Shown here: one piece after another, positions 18,736 to 28,259 of the stretch
Numbering within the stretch: position 1 is the stretch's first letter
How the letters are laid out: each line of letters starts with the position of its first letter
From: Thauera sp. GDN1
GTDB lineage: Bacteria > Pseudomonadota > Gammaproteobacteria > Burkholderiales > Rhodocyclaceae
Length of the DNA: 64,000 nt
Assembly: GCF_029223545.1 (NCBI RefSeq)
Contig: NZ_CP097870.1
Location: 2,976,001 to 3,040,000 of the forward strand
Direction: 5' to 3'
The notes under the pieces: generated by a model
What the model was told of the DNA's origin: nothing
The model's database searches: none
The model's input: the letters and a program-made list of their open reading frames with translations, nothing else
Position numbers and translations under genes: made by a program

Positions 18736-18819
18736 GCGGGCGGCAAGCCAGGATGCAGCAAATGTCGAGCGCCCTCGCGCCCGAGCTGCGCCGAACCCGT
18801 CACCAGGCTGACGCCCGCA

Positions 18820-18833
18820 TTACATTCCTGTCA
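18820..18833. promoter_or_regulatory. Possible CopR/CusR-type box upstream of the DUF411 gene
   Basis: TTACA-TTCC-TGTCA, a near-palindrome (4 of 5 paired) of the kind bound by OmpR-type heavy-metal regulators. It lies about 27 bp upstream of a CACAAT -10-like hexamer (18861-18866). No such two-component system is adjacent. Confidence 0.35.
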
Positions 18834-18899
18834 GCTTCGTTCGCGCGCGGCCTCGCGGGGCACAATTCCGCCATCGAGATCCATCCGGGAGTACGCACC

Positions 18900-19385
18900 A
18901 TGAACCGCCACACAAAATCGCCGCACGGCCCGATGCGCAGCGTGATCGCGAGCGCGCTGCTGGGCCTGGCCGCGCTCGCCACCGTCGGCAGCTTCTCGCC
19001 GGCGATCGCCGCCGGCGACGAGGTCGTCATGTACAAGGATCCCAACTGCGGCTGCTGCGGCAAGTGGGCCGAGCACATGCGCACGCATGGCTTCAAGGTC
19101 AGGGAAGTCGCCACCACCGAGATGGGCGTGGTCAAGCGCGAGGCGCGCGTGCCGCAGGCGCTGGGCTCCTGCCACACCGCCAAGGTCGGCGGCTACGTGG
19201 TCGAAGGCCACGTGCCCGCGGCCGACGTGAAGCGCATGCTCACCGACAAGCCCGCGATCGCGGGCATCTCCGCCCCCGGCATGCCGCAGGGCTCGCCGGG
19301 CATGGAAGGCCCTTACCCGGCCGACCGCTACGACGTGGTCAGCTTCGATGGCGAAGGCAAGACCGCGGTGTACGCGCGCCACTGA
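18900..19385 (+). CDS. DUF411 periplasmic metal-binding protein
   Basis: Exported protein of 161 residues with a signal peptide (residues 1-38, cleavage likely after SPAIAA). The core has a thioredoxin-like fold typical of DUF411, with the metal/thiol motif DPNCGCCGKW (Cys50, Cys52, Cys53) and a conserved GSCHTA followed by VEGHVPA. Members are found with copper resistance genes and are thought to bind copper in the periplasm. Its place beside copA/cueR agrees with that. ATG 18900 follows GGGAGTACGCACC. Confidence 0.87.
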   Translation: MNRHTKSPHGPMRSVIASALLGLAALATVGSFSPAIAAGDEVVMYKDPNCGCCGKWAEHMRTHGFKVREVATTEMGVVKREARVPQALGSCHTAKVGGYVVEGHVPAADVKRMLTDKPAIAGISAPGMPQGSPGMEGPYPADRYDVVSFDGEGKTAVYARH

Positions 19386-19463
19386 GCCTGCACGGGCGGG
19401 TCGGCGGCGAGGGCTGGCCGGCGCCGGCCGGACCGGCCGGGGCCAGGCCTTCCGCGCGGCCCC

Positions 19464-20522
19464 TCAAGCATCCGCAGTGTTCGCCGCGCCGCGCGCCGCG
19501 CGTTTTTCCGCCCGCCGCACGAAGGCGACTTGACTCTCGCGGGCACGCAGCTGGCCGCAGCCCGCATCCACGTCCTGGCCGGCCGATTGCCGCAGCTTGG
19601 TGAGGATGCCGCGACGGTGCAGGCTGCGGGCGATCTCGGCGGCGCGCTCGGCGCTCGGGCGGCGGAAGTCGAGACCATCCACGGCGTTGAAGGGAATCAT
19701 GTTCATCACCGCGTACTTGCCGGCGAGCAGGCCCACGATGCCGTCGAGCTCCTCCTCGCCGTCATTCACGCCCTCGATCAGCGTCCACTGGTACTGGATC
19801 GGGTAGCCGGTCGTGCGCGCCCAGGCTTCGCCGAGCTCGACCAGCTCTGCCGGGTCGATGCGCGGGGCGCGCGGCAGCAGCTGCGTGCGCAGCTCCGCCC
19901 TGGTGGTGTGCAGCGACAGCGCGAGCGCGGGCTTGACGCGCATCTGCGGCAGGCGCTCGAACACGCGCAGATCGCCCACGGTCGACAGCACCAGGTTCTT
20001 GTGCGGGATCGCGCCCTCGGTGCCGAGCAGCTCGATCGCCTCGACCACCGCGTCGAGGTTGTGTGCGGGCTCGCCCATGCCCATGAACACCACCTTGTGC
20101 ACCCGGCGCAGCCGGCGCGCCAGCGCGACCTGGGCGACGATCTCGGCACTGCCGAGCTGGCGCAGCAGGCCGTCCTTGCCGGTCATGCAGAACACGCAGC
20201 CCACCGCGCAGCCGAGCTGGGTGGACACGCACAGGCCGTCGCGCGGCAGCAGCACGCTCTCCACCGTCTGGCCATCGGCGAGTTCGACCAGCAGCCGGGT
20301 GCCGTCCTCCCCCGGGTGCTCCGAGCGCACGCGGGCGAGCCCGTGTAGTTCGGCCTCGAGCTCGGGCAGCGCGGTCTGCAGCGCCTTGGGCAGGCGGTTG
20401 GAGTCGGTGTGCGGGCCGGCGTCGAGCGCCCGGCCCTGCAGCCAGGCGCGCAGCAGGCGGCCCTCGTGGCTGGGGCGGGCGCCGAGCGCACGCAGGCGCT
20501 GGCGGATGTGGTCGATGTCCAT
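19464..20522 (-). CDS. RlmN/Cfr-family radical SAM RNA methyltransferase
   Basis: Protein of 352 residues with the radical SAM motif C-x3-C-x2-C (Cys105, Cys109, Cys112 in CAVGCVFC), GEP-type SAM contact (FMGMGEPAHN) and LSTVGD. The C-terminal methyl-carrying Cys is in GQDVDAGCGQL. RlmN methylates A2503 of 23S rRNA and A37 of some tRNAs. This protein has CMTGKDGLLRQL where RlmN usually has CSTA-type residues, and it sits outside the usual rlmN context (ndk/pilF/ispG). It may therefore be a paralogue with its own target. ATG 20522 matches the family start. Confidence 0.82.
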   Translation of the reverse strand: MDIDHIRQRLRALGARPSHEGRLLRAWLQGRALDAGPHTDSNRLPKALQTALPELEAELHGLARVRSEHPGEDGTRLLVELADGQTVESVLLPRDGLCVSTQLGCAVGCVFCMTGKDGLLRQLGSAEIVAQVALARRLRRVHKVVFMGMGEPAHNLDAVVEAIELLGTEGAIPHKNLVLSTVGDLRVFERLPQMRVKPALALSLHTTRAELRTQLLPRAPRIDPAELVELGEAWARTTGYPIQYQWTLIEGVNDGEEELDGIVGLLAGKYAVMNMIPFNAVDGLDFRRPSAERAAEIARSLHRRGILTKLRQSAGQDVDAGCGQLRARESQVAFVRRAEKRAARGAANTADA

Positions 20523-20650
20523 GGCGCGCGATGCTAGCACTTCGGCCGGGATTGCGAGTCGTCCGCCGTTCCTCGCGGCAGGCGGCCAGGGTTGGGCAGC
20601 GCGCGAGGCACCAGGGAAGTCGTCGGGAAGAAAGATGCCTGTTCGCGCTC

Positions 20651-20656
20651 TATAAT
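20651..20656 (+). promoter_or_regulatory. -10 element of the MoxR gene
   Basis: Perfect TATAAT 28 bp before the start codon. The -35 region is poor. Confidence 0.45.
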
Positions 20657-20684
20657 CGATCGCATTCGTATCGAGGAACATCGC

Positions 20685-21536
<852 letters not shown>

Positions 21537-21594
21537 GCGGCACGCCACCGGCAAGCCAGGCGCTGCCGACCCGGAACCCGCGGAACGAGCCTCC

Positions 21595-22773
21595 ATGCTG
21601 ATCGATTTCTTCCTGCACCTGAAGGCACGCAAGCTGCCGGTGTCGACGCGCGAGTTCCTGACCGTGCTCGAAGGCCTGCGCGATCACGTGTGCGGGCCCT
21701 CGCTCGACGACTTCTACCACTACGCACGGCTGTGCCTGGTGAAGGACGAGTCGCTCTACGACCGTTTCGACCAGGCCTTCGGCGAGTACTTCAAGGGCGT
21801 CACCGCGCTGCCCGGCCTGGACGTCGATCTGCCCGAGGAATGGCTGCGCGCGATGGCGAAGAAGCACCTGTCGCCCGAGGAGCGTGCCCGCCTCGAGAAG
21901 CTCGGCTGGGACAAGCTGATGGACGAGTTCCGCAAGCGCCTGGAAGAGCAGAAGGGGCGCCACCAGGGCGGCAGCAAGTGGATCGGCACCGGCGGCAGCT
22001 CGCCCTTCGGCAACAGCGGCACCCATCCCGAAGGGATCCGCGTCGGCGGTGAATCGGCCGGCAACCGCAGCGCAGTCAAGGTGTGGGACAAGCGCGAGTT
22101 CCGCAACCTCGACGACTCGGTGGAGTTGGGCACGCGCAACATCAAGGTCGCGCTGCGCCGCCTGCGCCGCTTTGCACGCCAGGGCGCGGCCGAGGAGCTC
22201 GACCTCGACGGCACCATCGCCGCCACCGCGCGCAACGCCGGCTGGCTCGACCTGCTGATGCGCCCGGAGCGCCACAACGCGGTCAAGGTGCTGCTCTTCC
22301 TCGACGTCGGCGGCTCGATGGACGATCACATCAAGGTGTGCGAGGAGCTGTTCTCCGCCTGCCGGCTGGAGTTCAAGCATCTCGAGTACTTCTACTTCCA
22401 CAACTGCGTGTATGAGGGCGTGTGGCGCGACAATCGGCGGCGCCACGCGGAACGCACGCCGCTGCTGGATGTGATCCACAAGTACGGTCCGGACTACAAG
22501 CTGATCTTCGTCGGCGACGCCACCATGAGCCCGTACGAGATCCTGCATCCGCACGGCTCGGTCGAGCACATGAACGCCGAGGCCGGCGCCGCCTGGCTGC
22601 GCCGGCTGCTCGATGCCTACCCGGCGGCGGCCTGGCTCAATCCCGAACCGGAACGGCTGTGGCCCTACCGCCAGTCGATCGGCATCATCGGCCAGATCAT
22701 GGGCGAGCGCATGTATCCGCTCACGCTCGAGGGCCTGGCCCGGGCCATGCAGGCGCTGTCGCGGCGGCACTGA
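21595..22773 (+). CDS. VWA-domain (CoxE-like) protein
   Basis: Cytoplasmic protein of 392 residues with a C-terminal von Willebrand factor A domain. The MIDAS-type motif reads DVGGSMDDH (D-x-G-x-S), near residues 238-246. The Asp/Thr-containing later loop is FVGDATMSPYEIL. A charged, Gly-rich linker around residues 115-165 separates it from an N-terminal helical part (IDFFLHLKARKLPVSTREFL). It forms an operon with the MoxR ATPase. The family is presumed to act as the adaptor between the ATPase and its client. Confidence 0.88.
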   Translation: MLIDFFLHLKARKLPVSTREFLTVLEGLRDHVCGPSLDDFYHYARLCLVKDESLYDRFDQAFGEYFKGVTALPGLDVDLPEEWLRAMAKKHLSPEERARLEKLGWDKLMDEFRKRLEEQKGRHQGGSKWIGTGGSSPFGNSGTHPEGIRVGGESAGNRSAVKVWDKREFRNLDDSVELGTRNIKVALRRLRRFARQGAAEELDLDGTIAATARNAGWLDLLMRPERHNAVKVLLFLDVGGSMDDHIKVCEELFSACRLEFKHLEYFYFHNCVYEGVWRDNRRRHAERTPLLDVIHKYGPDYKLIFVGDATMSPYEILHPHGSVEHMNAEAGAAWLRRLLDAYPAAAWLNPEPERLWPYRQSIGIIGQIMGERMYPLTLEGLARAMQALSRRH

Positions 22774-22818
22774 GGCGGCTCAGGGGAAGCGGGCCCCCGG
22801 GTGGCCCGCGCGCGGCGC

Positions 22819-22846
22819 AAAAAAAAGAGCGGCCCGTCGGCCGCTC
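22819..22846 (-). terminator. Intrinsic terminator of the marR gene
   Basis: On the minus strand an 8-bp perfect stem, GAGCGGCC / GGCCGCTC, with a 4-base loop is followed by eight T residues. Confidence 0.88.
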
Positions 22847-22923
22847 AAGCTGCTGTCCACACAAGCGTCAAGACACTGTGTCAAACACATTCGACCCGGC
22901 CCGCCCCAGGGGCCGGCCGCGTG

Positions 22924-23427
22924 TCATTCAGTGAAAGGCAAGGGCTGCATGCCGAAGCCTTCATCGAGATGCTTGATCTGGCGGAGCAGCTTGTCGAGCT
23001 CGCTCTGCAGGCTCGCGAGCCCCTCTTCGTCCATCATGCGCAGCGCTTCGGGCAGCACGCCACGCGCCGGCGAAGGCGCCCGCGCGAGCAGCGCCGCGCC
23101 CTCCTCGGTGAGGTAGAGGCGCACCACGCGCTGGTCGGCGCTGGTCCGTTCCTTGCGCACCAGGCCCGCGCTTTCCAGGCGATCGACCATGTTGGACGTG
23201 GTCGACTGATGCAGGGCCATGCGGTTGGCAAGCTCGCCGACACGCAGGCCATTCGCTTCACGCAACTCCTGCAGGGCCCACAGCTGCGCACCGGTGACAC
23301 CGCTCTGGCGCTCGATCCACTGCGAATGGCGCTGGGCCGTCCGGATCAGGATCCTGAACCGCTGCAGGACCGACAAAGGACTCACCGGAGCTGCCGGTTT
23401 CTTCACTTTCTGTTGCGTTTCCGCCAT
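22924..23427 (-). CDS. MarR-family transcriptional regulator
   Basis: Winged-helix repressor of 167 residues. The MarR core spans roughly 25-150: WALQELREANGLRVGELANRMALHQSTTSNMVDRLESAGLVRK covers the recognition helix, here given in description only, and the wing is ERTSADQRVVRLYLTEEG. ATG 23427 is chosen over the TTG at 23457 because a full sigma-70 promoter lies directly upstream and would otherwise overlap the gene. It is divergent from the ClC gene (186-bp gap), so it may regulate itself or that gene. The ligand is unknown. Confidence 0.88.
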   Translation of the reverse strand: MAETQQKVKKPAAPVSPLSVLQRFRILIRTAQRHSQWIERQSGVTGAQLWALQELREANGLRVGELANRMALHQSTTSNMVDRLESAGLVRKERTSADQRVVRLYLTEEGAALLARAPSPARGVLPEALRMMDEEGLASLQSELDKLLRQIKHLDEGFGMQPLPFTE

Positions 23428-23442
23428 CTGAATCTCGCCGCG

Positions 23443-23471
23443 ACTATATTTGCTCAAAGCATCATTGTCAA
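23443..23471 (-). promoter_or_regulatory. Promoter of the marR gene
   Basis: TTGACA (23471-23466), a 17-bp spacer and TATAGT (23448-23443) on the minus strand. It is nearly consensus and the start of transcription is expected about 9 bases before the ATG. Confidence 0.82.
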
Positions 23472-23612
23472 AAAAACATCACCCCCTGCCGTGGGTCGTA
23501 TGGTAGCGGTATCGTTCACCTTGCGCATGTGCAACATGGCAAAAAAACGAATCGCGAACAGCCCGCCACCGGCACGGCGATTGCGCGATGCCGCACAGCA
23601 GCAGAGACCTCG

Positions 23613-25097
23613 ATGAACAACGATCCCGCCCCGGAAAACACGACCCGGCCACCCGCGCGCCGGAACCTCTCCCGCCTGCTGCGCGGCGGCTGGCGCTACG
23701 CCCTACCCTGGCTGTCGTGGCCGCGCTGGCGGGTGCGCCTGCTGCTGGTCGGTGCCGCCCTGCTCGCCGGGCTGGTCGCGATCGCGTTCGCGATCGGCGC
23801 CGAGCTGGCGATCACCACCCACGCCGGGCTGATCCGCGAACGCCCGTGGCTGAGCCTGCTCATCGCCCCGCTCGGCTTCGCGGCGCTGGCCTGGGTTTCG
23901 CGGAAGATCTTTCCGGGCACCGAGGGCAGCGGCATCCCGCAGGCGATCGCCGCGTCGATGTCCGACGACGGTCGCGTGCGGCGGCAGCTGCTGTCCTTCC
24001 GCATCGCGATCGCCAAGGTCTTCCTGACCCTCGGGGGCTTGCTGGCGGGGGCCTCGATCGGCCGCGAGGGCCCCTCGGTGCAGATCGGCGCCTCGGTGAT
24101 GCACCTGCTGGCCGGGCGCAAGCGCCGGCGCATCGCCTCCAGCCGCGACCTGATCGTGGCGGGTTCGGGTGCAGGCATCGCCGCGGCCTTCAACACCCCG
24201 CTCGGCGGCATCATGTTCGCGATCGAGGAGATGTGCCGCTACCGCGCCTTCCGCGCCAACAGCACGACGCTGACCGCGGTCATCTTCGCCGGCCTGATGT
24301 CGCTGGCGGTGCTGGGCAACTACACCTATTTCGGCCGCACCCCGGCGAGCGTCGGCTGGCCCGAGGGGATCTGGCCGGTACTGGCCTGCGGCGTGGCCGG
24401 CGGGCTGCTCGGCGGCGGCTTCGCGCGCCTGCTGATCGCCTCCGTGCGCGGGCTTCCCGGGCGCGTGGGCGTGTTCGCCATCAGCCGTCCGGTGCTGTTC
24501 GCCGGGCTGTGCGGACTGGCGACCGGAATCATCGGCTGGGCCAGCGGCGGGCTCACCTACGGCACCGGCTACGCGGAATCGAAGGCCGCGCTCGAGGGCA
24601 GCGCCGCGCTGCCGATGGCCTTCATGGTGCTGAAGATGGCGGTGATCTGGCTCGCCTTCGTGGCGCGCATCCCCGGCGGCATCTTCGCGCCGGCGCTGGC
24701 GGTGGGCGCCGGCCTCGGCTCGGACATCGCGCTGCTGCTGCCGGGCGAGCCCGATCCGGCGGTGCTGGTGCTGGGCATGGTGGCCTTCCTCGCCGCGATG
24801 ACGCAGACGCCGATCACCTCCTTCGTGATCGTCATGGAGATGACCGCCAACCACCAGATGCTGATGCCGCTGATGGCCACCGCGGTGGTGGCCCACGGCG
24901 TGTCGCGCTCGGTCGCGCCGGTGCCCCTCTACCACGCGCTGTCCCACGCCTGGCTGCGACGCGCCGAGGGCCGGCTGCATCATGCCGGCCCCGCGGCGCG
25001 CCAGAACACCCCTCCCACGCCTCCCGCCCTGCCCGCCGGCACGGCGCAGGCCGGCTCCGGGTCAGCGGATGCCGGCGCGCTGGATCAGCGCCTGTAG
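23613..25097 (+). CDS. ClC-family chloride/proton antiporter
   Basis: Membrane transporter of 494 residues. Anion-site motifs are GSGIP (Ser106), GREGPSVQIG with gating Glu152, and a later GIFAPALAVGAGLG. Glu206 in FAIEEM corresponds to the internal proton Glu203 of E. coli ClcA, so proton-coupled exchange is more likely than a passive channel. There are no C-terminal CBS domains. ATG 23613 gives a short hydrophilic N-terminus. The last 36 bp overlap the end of the convergent livM gene. The divergent MarR protein is a possible regulator. Confidence 0.9.
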   Translation: MNNDPAPENTTRPPARRNLSRLLRGGWRYALPWLSWPRWRVRLLLVGAALLAGLVAIAFAIGAELAITTHAGLIRERPWLSLLIAPLGFAALAWVSRKIFPGTEGSGIPQAIAASMSDDGRVRRQLLSFRIAIAKVFLTLGGLLAGASIGREGPSVQIGASVMHLLAGRKRRRIASSRDLIVAGSGAGIAAAFNTPLGGIMFAIEEMCRYRAFRANSTTLTAVIFAGLMSLAVLGNYTYFGRTPASVGWPEGIWPVLACGVAGGLLGGGFARLLIASVRGLPGRVGVFAISRPVLFAGLCGLATGIIGWASGGLTYGTGYAESKAALEGSAALPMAFMVLKMAVIWLAFVARIPGGIFAPALAVGAGLGSDIALLLPGEPDPAVLVLGMVAFLAAMTQTPITSFVIVMEMTANHQMLMPLMATAVVAHGVSRSVAPVPLYHALSHAWLRRAEGRLHHAGPAARQNTPPTPPALPAGTAQAGSGSADAGALDQRL

Positions 25098-26015
25098 CTC
25101 GCCGACGATGCCGCGGCGGAACAGCAGCACGCAGACCACGAAGATCACGCCCATGATCACCGTGACCCAGGAGCCGACCGTGTCTGCGAGTTCCGTCTGC
25201 AGCGACACGATGGTGGCGGCGCCGACGAGGGGGCCGAGCACGGTGCCGAGGCCGCCGAGCAGCGTCATCAGCACCACCTCGCCCGACATGTGCCAGTGCA
25301 CGTCGGTCAGCGAGGCGAGCTGGAACACCAGGGTCTTGGTCGCCCCGGCCATTCCGGCGAGCGAAGCCGAGAGCACGAAGGCGAGCAGCTTGAACTTGGC
25401 GACGTCGTAGCCGAGCGACACCGCGCGCGGCTCGTTCTCGCGGATCGCCTTGAGGATCTGGCCGAAGGGCGAATTGATCGCGCGGTAGATGATGAAGAAG
25501 CCGATGCAGAAGATCGCGAACACCAGGTAGTACATCGCGATGTTGTTCGACAGGTCGATGACCCCGAACAGATGGCCGCGCGGCACGCCCTGCAGGCCGT
25601 CCTCGCCGCCGGTCGCCTTCCACTGCAGCACGATGAAATACACCATCTGCGACAGCGCCAGCGTGATCATCGCGAAGTAGATCCCGGTGCGGCGGATCGC
25701 CAGCACGCCGAACACCCAGCCCAGCGCCCCCGCGGCCAGCGTGCCGCCGAGGATGCCGAGCTCGGGCGTCACCCCGAGGTCGCGCACCAGCATGCCGCAC
25801 ACGTAGCCCGCGCTGCCGAGGAAGGCAGCGTGGCCGAAAGACAGCAGGCCGGCGAAGCCGAGCAGCAGGTTGAACGCGCACGCGAACAGCCCGAAGCACA
25901 GGATCTTCATCAGGAAGGTGGGGTACACCGCGAACGGCGCCACCAGCCCGATCAGGAACAGCGCGCCGAACAGGATCGGCATGGCACGCGCGAACATCGA
26001 ATTCGAGTTGTTCAT
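25062..26015 (-). CDS. livM: Branched-chain amino acid-type ABC transporter permease LivM
   Basis: Inner-membrane permease of 317 residues with about nine to ten helices. It pairs with LivH. Family blocks are FNLLLGFAGLLSFGHAAFLGSAGYV (in part), AIRRTGIYFAMITLALSQM (the loop contacting the ATPase) and MTLLGGLGTVLGPLVGA. ATG 26015 begins MNNSNSMFARAMP. It is the last gene of livGFKHM on the minus strand and its end overlaps that of the convergent ClC gene. The transported compound may be a branched-chain amino acid, an amide or an aromatic acid, since this family is broad in betaproteobacteria. Confidence 0.9.
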   Translation of the reverse strand: MNNSNSMFARAMPILFGALFLIGLVAPFAVYPTFLMKILCFGLFACAFNLLLGFAGLLSFGHAAFLGSAGYVCGMLVRDLGVTPELGILGGTLAAGALGWVFGVLAIRRTGIYFAMITLALSQMVYFIVLQWKATGGEDGLQGVPRGHLFGVIDLSNNIAMYYLVFAIFCIGFFIIYRAINSPFGQILKAIRENEPRAVSLGYDVAKFKLLAFVLSASLAGMAGATKTLVFQLASLTDVHWHMSGEVVLMTLLGGLGTVLGPLVGAATIVSLQTELADTVGSWVTVIMGVIFVVCVLLFRRGIVGELQALIQRAGIR

Positions 26016-26038
26016 CGTCTTGATTCCTTTCGCCGCGC

Positions 26039-26920
26039 TCAGGCCCTGCCGAACAGGCCGGCCGGCCGCACCAGCAGCACGATCACCATGATCACGAACA
26101 CCACCACCGCCGAGGCCTCGGGGTAGAACACCCGGGTCAGGCCCTCGATCAGGCCCAGGCCGATGCCGGTGAGGATGGAGCCCATGATCGAGCCCATGCC
26201 GCCGATCACCACCACCGCGAACACGACGATGATCAGGTTGGAGCCCATCAGCGGGCTGACCTGGTAGATCGGCGCAGCGAGCACACCGGCGAAGGCGGCG
26301 AGCGCGACGCCGAAGCCGTAGGTGAAGGTGATCAAGAGCGGCACGTTGATGCCGAGCGCCTGGACGATCTGCGGGTTCTCGGTGCCGGCGCGCAGGTAGG
26401 CGCCGAGCTTGGTCTTCTCGATGATGAACCAGGTCGCGAAGCACACCGTCAGCGCCGCGACCACCACCCAGCCGCGGTAGATCGGCAGGAACATGAAGCC
26501 GAGGTTCACCCCGCCCTGCAGCAGCTCGGGCACCGGGTAGGACTGGCCGGAGATGCCGTACTGGTCGCGGAAGATGCCCTCGAAGATCAGTGCCAGGCCG
26601 AAGGTCAGCAAGAGGCCGTAGAGGTGATCGAGCTTGTACAGCTTGCGCAGCATCGTGCGCTCGATCAGCACGCCGAGCGCGCCGATGACGATCGGTGCGA
26701 ACAGCAGCGCCACCCAGTAATTGATGCCGAGCTTGTTGAGCGCGATCCACGCCACGAAGGCGCCCATCATGTACTGGGCGCCATGGGTGAAGTTGATGAT
26801 GTTGAGCAGGCCGAAGATGATGGCCAGGCCCAGGCTCAGGATCGCGTAGAACGAACCGTTGATGAGGCCGACCAGCAGCTGGCTGCCGAGCAGCGCGCTC
26901 GGAACGCCGAAGATTTCCAT
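26039..26920 (-). CDS. livH: Branched-chain amino acid-type ABC transporter permease LivH
   Basis: Permease of 293 residues with about eight helices. It starts MEIFGVPSALLGSQLLVGLINGSFYAILSLG (in part), followed by FGLLNIINFTHGAQYMMGAF. LGAYLRAGTENPQIVQALGIN is the coupling-helix region, and GGMGSIMGSILTGIGLGL is also conserved. ATG 26920 is preferred over the GTG 15 bases upstream because GGGAG precedes it at good distance. It is 23 bp before livM and 71 bp after livK, in the order livG-livF-livK-livH-livM. Confidence 0.92.
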   Translation of the reverse strand: MEIFGVPSALLGSQLLVGLINGSFYAILSLGLAIIFGLLNIINFTHGAQYMMGAFVAWIALNKLGINYWVALLFAPIVIGALGVLIERTMLRKLYKLDHLYGLLLTFGLALIFEGIFRDQYGISGQSYPVPELLQGGVNLGFMFLPIYRGWVVVAALTVCFATWFIIEKTKLGAYLRAGTENPQIVQALGINVPLLITFTYGFGVALAAFAGVLAAPIYQVSPLMGSNLIIVVFAVVVIGGMGSIMGSILTGIGLGLIEGLTRVFYPEASAVVVFVIMVIVLLVRPAGLFGRA

Positions 26921-26991
26921 GTGCGACTCCCGCACCGGCGCGGTCCCGCCGCCCCGGTGCGTCGTGAAGTGCGGGAGCCCCCGCGATCAGC

Positions 26992-28206
26992 TTACTTCTT
27001 GACCAGCGGGCACTTCGACTGCGCCAGCGGCAGGAAGGCCTCGTCCGCCGGGATGGTCTGGCGGATGTGGTAGTAGTCCCACGGGTACTTGGACTCGTCC
27101 GGCTTCTTGACCTGGGCGAGGTACATGTCGTGGATCATGCGGCCGTCGTCGCGGATGCGGCCGTTCTTGGCGAAGAAGTCGTTGATCGGCGTGGTCTTCA
27201 TCTGCGCCATGACCTTGCCCGAATCGTCGGTGCCGGCGGCCTTCACCGCGCGCAGGTAGTGCATCACCGACGAGTACTGCCCCGCCTGGACCATGGTCGG
27301 CATGCGCTTGTGCTTGTCGAAGAAGCGCTTCGACCAGGCGCGGGTCTCGTCGTTGAGGTCCCAGTAGAAGCCGGTGGTCAGGTACATGCCCTGGGTACTC
27401 TGCAGGCCGAGCGAATGCACGTCGGAGATGAACATCAGCAGGCCGGCGAGCGACTGCTTGGGGGTGACGCCGAACTCGGCCGCCTGCTTGATCGCGTTGG
27501 TGGTGTCGGCGCCGGCGTTGGCCAGGCCGATGATCTTGGCGCCCGAGGCCTGGGCCTGGAGCAGGAAGGACGAGAAGTCCGATGCCGGGAAGGGATGGCG
27601 CACCGAGCCCAGCACCTTGCCGCCGTTGGCCGTGACCACCGCGGAAGAATCCCGCTCCAGCGCCTGGCCGAAGGCGTAGTCGGCGGTCAGGAAGTACCAG
27701 GTGTCGCCGCCCTGCTGGGTCACCGCCTTGGCGGTGCCGTTGGCGAGCGCATAGGTGTCGTAGGTGTAGTGCACCGAGAGGTCGTTGCACTGCTCGTTGG
27801 TGATCGGCGTGGAGCCCGGGCCGCTCATCAGGGTGATGCGGTTCATCTCCTTGGCGACCTTCATGACCGCGAGCGCGGTGGAGGTGGTCACCAGCTCGGT
27901 GGCGACGTCCACGCCCTCGCGCTCGAACCACTCGCGCGCCTTGTTGGAGGCGATGTCGGCCTTGTTCTGGTGGTCGGCGGACACCATCTCGACCTTGAAC
28001 GCGGGCTTGGCCTCGGCGATGAAGTCCTCGATCGCCATCTGGGTGGCGAGCACCGCGCCGGCGCCGGCGAGGTCGGAATAGGTGCCCGACATGTCGGTGA
28101 GCACGCCGACCTTGACCGTGTTGCCCGAGATCTGCGCGCTCGCCGCACCCGACAGCATCGCAAAGGCGGCAGCACAGGCCAGGGTGGTGAGTTTCTTCGT
28201 CTGCAT
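26992..28206 (-). CDS. ABC transporter periplasmic substrate-binding protein (LivK type)
   Basis: Secreted binding protein of 404 residues with a signal peptide (MQTKKLTTLACAAAFAMLSG, cleavage near ASA-Q). The mature part has the type I periplasmic fold opening VKVGVLTDMSGTYSDLAGAGAVLA, given here in part, and a Tyr/Trp-rich centre (HYTYDTYALANG, WYFLTADYAFGQ). The mature protein is larger than classical LivJ/LivK and closer to binding proteins found in aromatic-degrading betaproteobacteria. It lies inside the transporter operon, so it is its cognate receptor. The ligand is unknown. Confidence 0.9.
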   Translation of the reverse strand: MQTKKLTTLACAAAFAMLSGAASAQISGNTVKVGVLTDMSGTYSDLAGAGAVLATQMAIEDFIAEAKPAFKVEMVSADHQNKADIASNKAREWFEREGVDVATELVTTSTALAVMKVAKEMNRITLMSGPGSTPITNEQCNDLSVHYTYDTYALANGTAKAVTQQGGDTWYFLTADYAFGQALERDSSAVVTANGGKVLGSVRHPFPASDFSSFLLQAQASGAKIIGLANAGADTTNAIKQAAEFGVTPKQSLAGLLMFISDVHSLGLQSTQGMYLTTGFYWDLNDETRAWSKRFFDKHKRMPTMVQAGQYSSVMHYLRAVKAAGTDDSGKVMAQMKTTPINDFFAKNGRIRDDGRMIHDMYLAQVKKPDESKYPWDYYHIRQTIPADEAFLPLAQSKCPLVKK

Positions 28207-28259
28207 CGTGTGTCTCCGTTTCTTGTGGTTGGTACGCGGGAACTGCGCGGCGGCGCCGC

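Noticed and set aside
19386-19463. Terminator in the GC-rich GGCCGGCGCCGGCC segment
   Set aside because: The palindrome is strong but has no T-run on either strand and could simply reflect base composition.
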